From Roseovarius faecimaris (lineage in GTDB: Bacteria; Pseudomonadota; Alphaproteobacteria; Rhodobacterales; Rhodobacteraceae): a stretch of 64,000 bases of DNA. Under the pieces are notes generated by a model. It did no database searches, was not told the origin of the DNA, and saw nothing but the letters and a program-made list of their open reading frames with translations. Below, piece by piece: positions 55,747-63,470 of the stretch (position 1 is its first letter; each line of letters begins with the position of its first letter). Location: the NCBI RefSeq assembly GCF_009762325.1, contig NZ_CP034348.1, positions 3,602,501 through 3,666,500 on the forward strand, given 5' to 3'. The translations under genes were made by a program, and so were the position numbers.

Positions 55747-56298
55747 ATCGTCGATCCACTTGTAATTTCGCTTAACGGCGAAAACCGTTTCCAAAATGGA
55801 TACAGACTGTTGATGGCGGCGAGTGGGACCGTTTAAGTCGAATTTAAGATAAGTTATGTCACCAATACGGCGCCGTCACAGCTCGCAGAAGCGAAGGCCA
55901 CATCGCCGACGGGTGTGTCGCCGCCCGAACCCTTGATGAAGAATTTACCGCTGCCATCACGAAGCGATGTCTCGGCCTAAACCAAGTTCGGTGACGAATG
56001 GTGGAAAGTCCGCGCATGTCAGTGGTCCCGACATCTGCCACCGCCAAGATTGAGAGAGCGCAGCCAATGGCAGCAATGCGGGCTGCGACCGCTGAATCTC
56101 GGAATGGTGCTGAGTGTCCGGTTTGGGCCGGAACTGCACCGGCAATGTATCCTATTGATGTCGATGCGGCATCGCGGGAAATGTCGGCTTGGAGCCCAAA
56201 GCTCACGTTGGCTTTAATAACCGTCCGTTCGACAAGAGCACTGTGCAGTCGGAGGCAGATATTAGAAAGATCAGAGATTGGCGGTTGTTCGAGCAAAA
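55747..56298. other. Non-coding gap with a degenerate repeat
   Basis: 552 bases. The part 56040-56250 carries GCAGCCAATGGCAGCAATGCGGGCTGC and GTCGGCTTGGAGCCCAAAGC-like segments, which recur at about 56930-57010 and 57080-57170. Open frames here are low-complexity reads through the repeat and not credible genes. The first 50 bases should hold the promoter of the RTX-Hint gene. Confidence 0.5.
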
Positions 56299-56781
56299 TT
56301 AACGAAGAGTGATGGCGCCTTTAATGGTATTTTTGGCCGCGCCATTGGACCGATTCACCTTTGAAGTAAAGGTTCCGCCGCCGGATGCCTGCAGCCATAG
56401 ACCGGTTCCGCTATTCACTGTCCAGTAACCGTGTACCTGCCCCTGCGGATCCAGCCGCCGAGCGGTCCAGCCAAGAAGCACACGATCCCCTTCGAGCCCG
56501 TCAAATACGCAGACGCCATTGCCCTCAACCGCACCGCCACGCATTTCCATGACACCGAAGCAGGGGCCCGTGAGTTTACTCATCGGATTGGTCGCATCTG
56601 CCATATCGAACTTGGAGTAAACGGTACGCGTATTCATAATCGTGTGGTCAGCGCTAAATTCAGTTATCTCTGAATTGGATTGGCCCGTGGCGACCCCGTC
56701 GCTCTCATAAGCCTCAGCATAAGCTTTTGTACTAATGGATATGAGTATCGCGATCGTTGCAAATGCTGATCCAAATTGCAT
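56299..56781 (-). CDS. Small secreted protein of unknown function
   Basis: 160 aa with a signal peptide (MQFGSAFATIAILISISTKA, cleavage near AYA). The mature part looks beta-rich, ends in GGGTFTSKVNRSNG and AITLR, and contains two cysteines (GPCFGVMEM, NGVCVFDG) that could pair. The alternating pattern resembles small lipocalin-like or allene-oxide-cyclase-like barrels, but no family is certain. It stands alone between two repeat-filled gaps in the accessory segment. Confidence 0.75.
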   Translation of the reverse strand: MQFGSAFATIAILISISTKAYAEAYESDGVATGQSNSEITEFSADHTIMNTRTVYSKFDMADATNPMSKLTGPCFGVMEMRGGAVEGNGVCVFDGLEGDRVLLGWTARRLDPQGQVHGYWTVNSGTGLWLQASGGGTFTSKVNRSNGAAKNTIKGAITLR

Positions 56782-57298
56782 AGTCCGTCTCCGTTAAAAT
56801 CTATAAAACCTTTTTTAAACCGTAGAGACAATTGGGAGACTGAGCAACCCTAGCCTATAATAGACTATTGCAGCCTTGAAAGGCAGCTGCGTCCGCACTT
56901 CTGCAAGTTCAGTTGGCCCTAAACTTCGCGCACGCAGCGAATGTCGGCAATGTGGGCTGCGGCTGCAGCATCCTGGCGGGCCGGTGAACGGCAGAAATCG
57001 GGCCGATACCGCCAGTTGTCCGGGCTCGGCTGAATGTCTCAAAAGTCCGCACTCCCGACGTCGAACCCATGTCAGGTTTTGCACTCGCAGCGAATGACCG
57101 CAAAGCGGGCTGCCGCCGCAGCATCAAACCGATGGGTCAGATGTCGGCTCTGGGCCGTAAGCGCGGCTGGTGTCCGATAGGGCTTGCCCTTTTGAGACGC
57201 CAAAGTATCGTGTAACTAACTGTATCATATACATATTTTATTGCTTTTGAGACATTTATGCCTCATAATCTGAGATATCAATGAGACAGGTGGCACAG
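56782..57298. other. Non-coding gap with degenerate repeats and a res-like region
   Basis: 517 bases. Two degenerate copies of a GCAGCGAATG...GCGGGCTGC...GCAGCAT repeat lie at about 56930-57010 and 57080-57170. The last 110 bases are AT-rich with TGAGAC at 57193, 57248 and 57282 and an inverted CTCA-TAATC-TGAG at 57262-57274, just before the resolvase gene. No gene is seen. Confidence 0.5.
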
Positions 57299-57883
57299 AT
57301 GCTGATCGGCTATGCAAGGACTTCAACAATTGAACAAAAGGCGGGTTTGGATACCCAGCTTGAAGAACTGAAGAAAGCGGGCTGTGACAAGGTTTTCGAA
57401 GAACAGGTGTCCTCGGTTGATATCAAAGCCCGCACCCAGCTGGACGCTGCAATAGAATATATCAGGGAGGGTGACACGCTGGTGGTGACCAAACTGGACA
57501 GGTTGGCCCGCTCTGTCAGCCACCTCATGAAAATTTTGGACGACCTAACCACCAAATCAGCACACCTCAGGATATTGGGGTTGGGAATAGACACCGCAGG
57601 GCCGACAGGTAAGTTGATCCTGACGGTTCTTGGAGGCATGGCTGAGTTCGAGCGGGGTATAATGCTAGAACGCCAACGCGAGGGCATCGCAAAGGCTAAA
57701 GCTGCGGGCAAATACAAGGGTCGCAAACCCACCGCGCGCGCCAAGTCTGAAGAGGTCATACAACTACACACTGCCGGGACAGGGAAGGCTGAGATAGCTC
57801 GACAGCTAGGAATTGGGCGCGCATCGGTGTATCGTATTCTAAATAGTGCAATTGCCGCTAAATCCCAATGTGTAGAGACCTAA
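57299..57883 (+). CDS. Serine recombinase (resolvase/invertase family)
   Basis: 194 aa. The catalytic Ser is Ser9 in MLIGYARTSTIEQ, with TKLDRLARSVSHLMKI and GGMAEFERGIMLERQREGIA carrying the conserved arginines. A C-terminal helix-turn-helix follows (TGKAEIARQLGIGRASVYRI). The size and layout fit Tn3-type resolvases and invertases. The AT-rich region just upstream has spaced TGAGAC half-sites that could be its res site. No transposase of the same element is present, so it may be a remnant or a stand-alone recombinase. Confidence 0.93.
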   Translation: MLIGYARTSTIEQKAGLDTQLEELKKAGCDKVFEEQVSSVDIKARTQLDAAIEYIREGDTLVVTKLDRLARSVSHLMKILDDLTTKSAHLRILGLGIDTAGPTGKLILTVLGGMAEFERGIMLERQREGIAKAKAAGKYKGRKPTARAKSEEVIQLHTAGTGKAEIARQLGIGRASVYRILNSAIAAKSQCVET

Positions 57884-57919
57884 ATGGTCGCTGGCTTATG
57901 CTGTATTGAGGAAATTTAT

Positions 57920-58033
57920 ATGTTGAAATTCTTTTCTTTAAAACGCTGCGTATTCATCACGCTTCTTTCGCTCCTTGGATCACCTTCTATTGCTCAAGAA
58001 GATATTGATTGTTCAAAATTTGATGACCCAGAT
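57920..58033 (+). pseudogene. Small secreted protein truncated by an IS element
   Basis: The ATG at 57920 has GAGGAAAT upstream. The first 38 codons give a signal peptide (MLKFFSLKRCVFITLLSLLG, cleavage near IAQ) and a short mature start, EDIDCSKFDDPD. Reading then runs into the left end of the IS3-family element. The sequence right of the IS does not clearly continue the protein. The original product is unknown. Confidence 0.65.
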
Positions 58034-58067
58034 TGGCGTGCCCCCTTCGGGTGGTCCGGTTTAATTG

Positions 58068-58883
58068 TTAGTGCATCGTGGGCCTCTGGTCCATTGGAAC
58101 GATGCTTTTGGGCGCGGGTGGGCGGTAACCCAATGCGCTGTGGGGTCTGACCGTGTTGTAGTGGACGCGCCATTGCTCGATCAGGATTTGAGCCTCGCGT
58201 AAGGTATAGAAGATTTCGCCGTTGAGTAGCTCGTCGCGGAAACGGGCGTTGAAGCTTTCGCAATATCCATTCTCCCAAGGCGACCCTGGTTCGATGTAGG
58301 CCGTTTTTGCTCCGACGGCGGCGATCCAGTCTCGCACCTTCTGAGCGATAAATTCTGGTCCGTTGTCGGATCTTATCCACTCCGGCGGGCCACGCAGGAT
58401 GAACAGGTCGGTCAGTGCATCCAGCACATCGGTTGAGTTGAGTTTGCGATCGACGCGGATCATCAGCGCCTCCCTGGTGTATTCGTCGATGATGTTGAGC
58501 GTTCGATAGACGCGCCCATCAGCGGTTCGATCCTGCACGAAGTCATAGGACCAAACGTGGTTCGGTCGTTCGGGCCTGAGACGCACGCATGATCCGTCGT
58601 TCAGCCAAAGCCGCCCTTTCTTCTTCTGTTTCTGTGGAACCTTCAGCCCTTCACGCCGCCATATCCGTTCAACCCGCTTATGATTCACACACCACCCAGC
58701 GTTGTTCAGCAAACCAGTGACCATGCGATACCCATAGCGCCCGTACTGGTCGGCCAGCTCAATGATGTCGTCGGTCAATCGCGCTTCATCAGCACGGCCT
58801 TGGGGGACCTTGCGCTGCGTCGATCGATGCTGCCCAAGTGCGCGGCAGGCGCGGCGTTCAGACACGCCAAGCTCCTGCCGCAC
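58068..58883 (-). CDS. IS3-family transposase OrfB (catalytic part)
   Basis: 271 aa as an independent frame; as the frameshift product it extends upstream to about 58940. The DDE triad is visible: Asp in HVWSYDFVQDRT, Asp in WIRSDNGPEFIA and Glu in PWENGYCESFNARF. The N-terminal HTH_21 region (RYGYRMVTGLLNNAGWCVNH) is typical. All catalytic residues are intact. Confidence 0.95.
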   Translation of the reverse strand: MRQELGVSERRACRALGQHRSTQRKVPQGRADEARLTDDIIELADQYGRYGYRMVTGLLNNAGWCVNHKRVERIWRREGLKVPQKQKKKGRLWLNDGSCVRLRPERPNHVWSYDFVQDRTADGRVYRTLNIIDEYTREALMIRVDRKLNSTDVLDALTDLFILRGPPEWIRSDNGPEFIAQKVRDWIAAVGAKTAYIEPGSPWENGYCESFNARFRDELLNGEIFYTLREAQILIEQWRVHYNTVRPHSALGYRPPAPKSIVPMDQRPTMH

Positions 58884-58915
58884 ATGGTCGACGCATTTCC
58901 GGCGACGCGAAGGGC

Positions 58916-59194
58916 TCAGAAGTTTCCCTTTGCGGCTTCCGTCAGGATGAGCTTATCCAAGGTCAAATCGGACACCGCTCGACGCAGCCTTTGGTTCTCT
59001 TTCTCCAGCTCTTTCAGACGGGCAAGCTGAGACCGCTGCATCCCGCCATAGAGCTTTCGCCATCGATAGAACGTCTGTTGCGTCACGCCGATTTGGCGCA
59101 CTGCCTCGACAATCGTCGCGCCTTGCCCCTGCAGAACTTCAACCTGTCGAAGCTTCGAAACAATCTCTTCGGGCTTCTCTCGTTTTCCAGCCAT
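58916..59194 (-). CDS. IS3-family transposase OrfA
   Basis: 92 aa. A helix-turn-helix (EEIVSKLRQVEVLQGQGATI, then QIGVTQQTFYRWRKLYGG) is followed by a leucine zipper (LARLKELEKENQRLRRAVSD). It ends with EAAKGNF. The sequence near the end (AAAGGGAAAC on the coding strand) is a likely -1 slip site that joins it to OrfB. Confidence 0.94.
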   Translation of the reverse strand: MAGKREKPEEIVSKLRQVEVLQGQGATIVEAVRQIGVTQQTFYRWRKLYGGMQRSQLARLKELEKENQRLRRAVSDLTLDKLILTEAAKGNF

Positions 59195-59319
59195 CGCTGA
59201 TCCTCCAATTTGCGGGATAATCTATCCCAGTTGGTGGACCACTTTCAGGGGGCTACTCCAACTCCCTAATGGTGAATGTGAAATAGTACTTTTAATTGTG
59301 AAGCCGAAGGCGCGTCGAA

Positions 59320-60064
59320 TTGTCTGCACACATCGTTGATCTGAATACTGAAGTGGCGCTCAAGTCCGCCGTCTTTCGGGACCTTCCGCGAGACCAGGTT
59401 TTGCCTTTGATCCGCGACGCCAAACAACGCGAGGTTGAACGCGGCAGCACGACTTTTTTACCAGGGTGAAACCGCGCATTCGCTGTTCATCATGCTTGAT
59501 GGATGGGTCAAGCTTTATCGTCTGTTGCCCTGCGGAGTCGAAGCCGTCGTCTCGGTGCTCAGCAGAGAGGACGCATTTGGCGAAGCCAGCGCAATGCCGG
59601 GTGAGGTCTATTCGACGGGTGCCGAAGCGGTAGCGGACTCGCATATCATGCAGATTGACGCGCGGAGCCTGTGGAGCGCGATCAAGGAAAACCCGCAATT
59701 GTGCCATGCGCTTCTGGGCGCATCGGTGAGCCGCAACCGCGCGCTTGTCGATCAGCTGGAGCAGCTCAAATCCCATACAGGCGCGCAGAGAATCGCGGAT
59801 TTCCTTCTGGGGCTTTGCAAGACAGAACATGGTGCATGCACGGTTGTGCTGCCCTATGACAAGGGGCTGATCGCCAGCTGGCTTGGCCTGAAGCCCGAAA
59901 CCCTGTCACGTGCCTTCAAGCGCCTTCAGCCCTATGGCGTGAGCATCTCGAAGAACCGCGCCACGATCAAATCGGTCGAACGCCTGATCCGATTCGCAGA
60001 AGAAGACCCGTCCTCATCGCGCAAGGATGCCCCTTTGAAGAGCTCATCCTTCACCCAAAGCTGA
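59320..60064 (+). pseudogene. Crp/Fnr-family regulator with a frameshift
   Basis: The N-terminal frame starts at TTG 59320 (GAAGG upstream) and encodes SAHIVDLNTEVALKSAVFRD then QREVERGSTTF. It breaks at a run of six T (59454-59459). Removing one T gives FYQGETAHSLFIMLDGWVKL in the next frame. The rest has a cyclic-nucleotide-like beta barrel and a C-terminal helix-turn-helix (LIASWLGLKPETLSRAFKRL). No Fnr cluster cysteines are seen; it is of the DNR/FixK-like type. This may be a real mutation, slippage or a sequencing error. Confidence 0.82.
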
Positions 60065-60740
60065 CAGGATTCGCAATGTCGGCGGGACCGGTCAGGAACA
60101 AAACGCGTCAGGTGCATGGAAGGGCCGCAAACCGCCGCTTTGCGGTCTAATCGCGTGGCGCAATTGTGACGCTGCGTCGCGGTCGGCGGTCAATAAAAAT
60201 TACTGTCCCAGCCTGCTATTTTTGACAAATGTCAAGGCGAAGAAGGCCCAAAGAATTGATTACTTTAAGAGTCAGCAAGGGACCAAATGCGCCAAAGGCA
60301 ATAACAGACTCTTCCACGACGCAGTGCGGGGCTTCGGGTCCGAAGCACGCGGTTGCGTAGGTGCCGAGTTGAAACGTCTCGGGTCGGAGGTTCTGAGGAG
60401 CACCAGCGGATGAGAGGCACGACACGGCCGCTCACACTTGGTGTCACGAAGGCTGTCAGGGCTGCGGCCGGTGCGGTTTTATGTGCCCGGCAACAACTCA
60501 GATGGCATCGGCTGACAAAGTCGGTGTCGGTGAAACCCGCAGCTTCACCGACACCGCGCCTTTCCTGCCGGGCAGAACGCGCATCACTCAGCCACCCTGG
60601 CCACCGTTCAAAGCGCGGGCAAAGCTGTGGCGCCGCCCCCTCTTTCCGAGTATCAGACAATTTGAACCGACCGGGATGCAACTCTCCGATGTATCTCCTA
60701 TGTAACAGCGCAGGACGGTGCGCTCCTGAGGAAAAGAACG
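60065..60740. other. 676-base gap without a credible gene
   Basis: It holds a perfect Fnr/Dnr-like box TTGACAAATGTCAA (60232-60245), a 7-bp stem CCGCAAA/TTTGCGG (about 60128-60148) and a 13-bp perfect stem CGGTGTCGGTGAA/TTCACCGACACCG (60522-60556, 9-base loop). Open frames of up to 150 codons look like random reads: they are rich in Arg, Pro and Ser and lack ribosome binding sites. An unannotated RNA gene is possible. Confidence 0.5.
60232..60245. promoter_or_regulatory. Fnr/Dnr-type binding site
   Basis: TTGACAAATGTCAA is a perfect dyad with the TTGAC-N4-GTCAA form used by Crp/Fnr-family proteins. It lies 168 bases after the frameshifted Crp/Fnr gene, with no gene starting close by. Confidence 0.5.
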
Positions 60741-61352
60741 ATGGCAAACCATTTCTACAAACGCGATCTGCCGGATGGCCTGACGCTCGGACCGGTGGTG
60801 GCCATTGACTGCGAGACGATGGGGCTCAATCCCCACCGCGACCGGCTCTGTGTTGTGCAGATGTCTGGGGGGGATGGCGATGCGCATCTGGTGCAGATCG
60901 AGCAGGGCCAGACAAACGCGCCCAACCTCACGGCCATGTTGGAAGATCCGGACGTGCTCAAGCTATTTCACTTTGGCCGGTTTGACATCGCCGCGATGCT
61001 GAACGCCTTTGGCGCGCTGACCGCCCCGGTTTATTGCACTAAGATCGCCAGCAAGCTGGTACGGACCTATACGGATCGTCACGGACTAAAGTATCTCCTG
61101 CAAGAACTGCTTGGCGTGGACATCTCCAAACAGCAGCAAAGCTCTGACTGGGGTGCGGCAGAACTGACGGAGGCACAGCTTGACTATGCCGCATCCGATG
61201 TTCTCTATCTGCACCGTCTTCGCGAAGAGCTGGATGCCCGGCTTGCCCGCGAGGGCCGCACCGAGCTGGCGCAAGCCTGCTTCGATTTCCTGCCGACGCG
61301 GGCAAGGCTCGACCTTGTCGGCTGGCCCGAGATCGACATCTTTGCCCACTGA
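60741..61352 (+). CDS. rnd: Ribonuclease D-like 3'-5' exonuclease
   Basis: 203 aa, consisting of the DEDDy exonuclease domain alone; E. coli RNase D adds HRDC domains. The acidic motifs are VVAIDCETMGL (Asp, Glu), HFGRFDIAAM (Asp) and QLDYAASDVLYL (Tyr, Asp). It trims tRNA and other RNA 3' ends. It overlaps lptC by one base, and the rnd-lptC-lptA-lptB order is the usual one in Rhodobacterales. Confidence 0.93.
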   Translation: MANHFYKRDLPDGLTLGPVVAIDCETMGLNPHRDRLCVVQMSGGDGDAHLVQIEQGQTNAPNLTAMLEDPDVLKLFHFGRFDIAAMLNAFGALTAPVYCTKIASKLVRTYTDRHGLKYLLQELLGVDISKQQQSSDWGAAELTEAQLDYAASDVLYLHRLREELDARLAREGRTELAQACFDFLPTRARLDLVGWPEIDIFAH

Positions 61353-61966
61353 TGCAACTCGACGGCGATCTCTATTCGCGGGTCATCGCCTGGATGAAAA
61401 TCCTGTTGCCGCTGGCCGCGCTCGGGTTGTTGTCCACGCTTTTCCTCATATCCCGCACGGTGGACCCGACACAGCAGGTGATCGTTGACGAAATCGACCT
61501 CGAACAACGCGCCCATGAGCAGGGTGTGACCAACCCATCCTTTGCCGGGGTCACCGGCGGTGGTGACGAGGTGATGTTTCAGGCCGAACGCGCGCGTCCC
61601 GATCTGAGCAACCCCGAGCGCCTGATCGCCGATACTGTCATGGCGCGATTCCGCCTGACCGAAGGGACGATCGTTGATATCACCTCCGAGCATGCCGATA
61701 TGCATCAGAGCAACTTCACCGCTTCTCTGGACGGCAATGTGACGGTCACAACCTCCAATGGCTATCTGATCCACACCGACAGGATCGACGCGCGCTATGA
61801 TTACCTGCACGCCGAGACCCCGGGGCCGGTCGAAGGCTCGGGCCCTCCGGGCGAGATCACTGCGGGGAAAATGCGACTGGTCTCGAACGAAGAGACCGGC
61901 ATCGCAGAATTGGTGTTCACCGATGGGGTGAAACTGATATACAAGCCCAATGGTTCCAAGGACTGA
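61352..61966 (+). CDS. lptC: LPS export ABC transporter periplasmic protein LptC
   Basis: 204 aa with a single N-terminal membrane anchor (ILLPLAALGLLSTLFLI) and a periplasmic beta-jellyroll. The LptC-type strand pattern includes LTEGTIVDITSEHADMHQ and TASLDGNVTVTTSNGYLIHT. LptC receives lipopolysaccharide from LptBFG and passes it to LptA. The gene lies directly upstream of lptA, which starts four bases after the stop. Confidence 0.92.
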   Translation: MQLDGDLYSRVIAWMKILLPLAALGLLSTLFLISRTVDPTQQVIVDEIDLEQRAHEQGVTNPSFAGVTGGGDEVMFQAERARPDLSNPERLIADTVMARFRLTEGTIVDITSEHADMHQSNFTASLDGNVTVTTSNGYLIHTDRIDARYDYLHAETPGPVEGSGPPGEITAGKMRLVSNEETGIAELVFTDGVKLIYKPNGSKD

Positions 61967-61970
61967 TTAC

Positions 61971-62465
61971 GTGCACAGCCTCAAGACATTCGCCCTTTTG
62001 CTCTGCTTGATGAGCCTGCCCGCGATAGGCTGGGCGCAGGGTGCGCAAATCGCCTTTGGCAACACGCAGCAGGACGCCGACGCCCCGGTGGAGGTGACGG
62101 CCGACAATCTCTCGGTCAACCAGAACGACAACACGGCCGTGTTCACCGGAAATGTGCTGATCGGGCAGGGTGCGATGCGTCTGTCGGCGCCGCGCGTTCT
62201 GGTGGTCTATCTTGCCGATCAGTCGGGGATCAAACGGCTGGAAGCGTCCGGTGGGGTCACTCTGGTCAGCGGCGATGATGCCGCAGAGGCGACACGCGCC
62301 AAGTATGACATTGAGACAGGCATGATCGAGATGCAGGGCAATGTTCTGCTGGTCCAGGGCGTCAATGCGCTCACGGCGGACCGTATGTTTGTCGACACCC
62401 AAGCCGGCACCGCGCGGATGAGTGGACGGGTGAAAACCGTATTGCAGCCGGAAGGCGGGCAGTGA
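61971..62465 (+). CDS. lptA: LPS transport periplasmic protein LptA
   Basis: 164 aa from GTG 61971, which has AAGGA eight bases upstream; an earlier ATG (61950) inside lptC is less likely. The signal peptide is followed by a mature OstA-type beta domain (VEVTADNLSVNQNDNTAVFT, GNVLIGQGAMRLSAPRVLV). LptA bridges the periplasm for lipopolysaccharide. The stop overlaps the lptB start as TGATG. Confidence 0.94.
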   Translation: MHSLKTFALLLCLMSLPAIGWAQGAQIAFGNTQQDADAPVEVTADNLSVNQNDNTAVFTGNVLIGQGAMRLSAPRVLVVYLADQSGIKRLEASGGVTLVSGDDAAEATRAKYDIETGMIEMQGNVLLVQGVNALTADRMFVDTQAGTARMSGRVKTVLQPEGGQ

Positions 62466-63223
62466 TGGCCAGGCCCGAACTGCATATCGCGCATGAAAAC
62501 ACCGGCCTGCAAGTCAAGAACCTGCGCAAGAGCTATAACAAGCGCGTGGTGATCCGCGATGTTTCGCTGGAAACCCAGCAAGGCGAGGTAGTGGCCCTGC
62601 TCGGCCCGAATGGCTGTGGCAAGACCACGACCTTTTACGCCATTGCCGGGCTGATCTATCCCGAGGGCGGGCATGTTCTGATTGACGGGCGCGAGGTGAC
62701 CAACCTGCCGATGTATCGCCGTGCAAAGATGGGCATCGGGTATCTGCCGCAGGAGATGTCGATCTTCCGGGGCATGTCGGTCGAGGACAATATCCTCGCG
62801 ATTCTCGATATCTCTTATCCGAATCGCCATAAACGGCGCGAGCGGCTCGAAGAGCTGCTCTCGGATTTCTCGATCGAGCATTTGCGCCGGGCTCCGGCCC
62901 TGGCCCTGTCCGGCGGGGAGCGTCGCCGGGTCGAAATCGCCCGCTGCCTTGCGGCCAATCCGCGTTACTTGCTGCTCGATGAACCCTTTGCCGGGGTCGA
63001 CCCGATCTCGGTCGGCGATATCCGGCACCTCGTGGCTGACCTTAAAAAGCGCGGCATCGGTGTGCTGATCACCGATCACAATGTACGCGAGACGCTGGAG
63101 ATCGTTGACCGGGCCTATATCCTGCATGACGGTCAGGTTCTGATGTCGGGATCGCCCAGCGATGTGGTCGAGAACGAGAACGTGCGCCGGGTCTATCTGG
63201 GCGACAATTTTCGTATCTCTTAA
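62465..63223 (+). CDS. lptB: LPS export ABC transporter ATPase LptB
   Basis: 252 aa. Walker A is GPNGCGKTT, the Q-loop is in IGYLPQEMSIFRGM, signature LSGGERRR, Walker B YLLLDEPFAGVD, and the switch His is in LITDHNVRETLEIV. It powers LPS extraction with LptFG. The start overlaps the lptA stop. It is the last gene of the lpt run; a 247-base gap separates it from hpf. Confidence 0.97.
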   Translation: MARPELHIAHENTGLQVKNLRKSYNKRVVIRDVSLETQQGEVVALLGPNGCGKTTTFYAIAGLIYPEGGHVLIDGREVTNLPMYRRAKMGIGYLPQEMSIFRGMSVEDNILAILDISYPNRHKRRERLEELLSDFSIEHLRRAPALALSGGERRRVEIARCLAANPRYLLLDEPFAGVDPISVGDIRHLVADLKKRGIGVLITDHNVRETLEIVDRAYILHDGQVLMSGSPSDVVENENVRRVYLGDNFRIS

Positions 63224-63470
63224 AGGATCGTTCACGAAGCGCTGCGAAATGGTGCGCTGAACACCGATCATCATTGACAACAGCCTCGGAAAGCGCGTCA
63301 ATTGGGGTATGACATGTTGCACAATTGCGCCTCTGCTCCATACGCCCGCCTCGTCCGGGACTGGGCAAGGGCAAACCAGCGACAGGTCATCTTTCCTCAT
63401 TCAGGCCTGAAGGATCACTGGCGCGCCAGCACCATGACCCACGCCTGAAGACCCAATTGAAGGAGACGAA

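Larger units (their letters stand above)
58034..59260 (-). mobile_element. IS3-family insertion sequence
   Basis: About 1.23 kb. The two ends are imperfect inverted repeats: left TGGCGTGCCCCCT...GTGGTCC and right (minus strand) TGGAGTAGCCCCCT...GTGGTCC, with the TG...CA ends expected for IS3. It carries orfA and orfB, read by -1 frameshifting. No target duplication is seen at the edges (left ...CCAGAT, right ACTCCC...), so a deletion or rearrangement may have followed insertion. The exact ends are inferred from the repeat alignment. Confidence 0.85.

Noticed and set aside
55859-56296. 145-codon minus-strand frame before the secreted orphan
   Set aside because: It reads through the degenerate repeat. 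Similar low-complexity translations recur at the other repeat copies, and there is no ribosome binding site.
53750-60064. Integrative element with tRNA-Leu as attachment site
   Set aside because: No integrase gene and no second copy of the tRNA 3' end were found, so I describe only an accessory segment.
60353-60808. 151-codon frame upstream of and overlapping rnd
   Set aside because: It is rich in Arg, Ser and Pro, overlaps the rnd start in another frame, and has no start signal or family motif.
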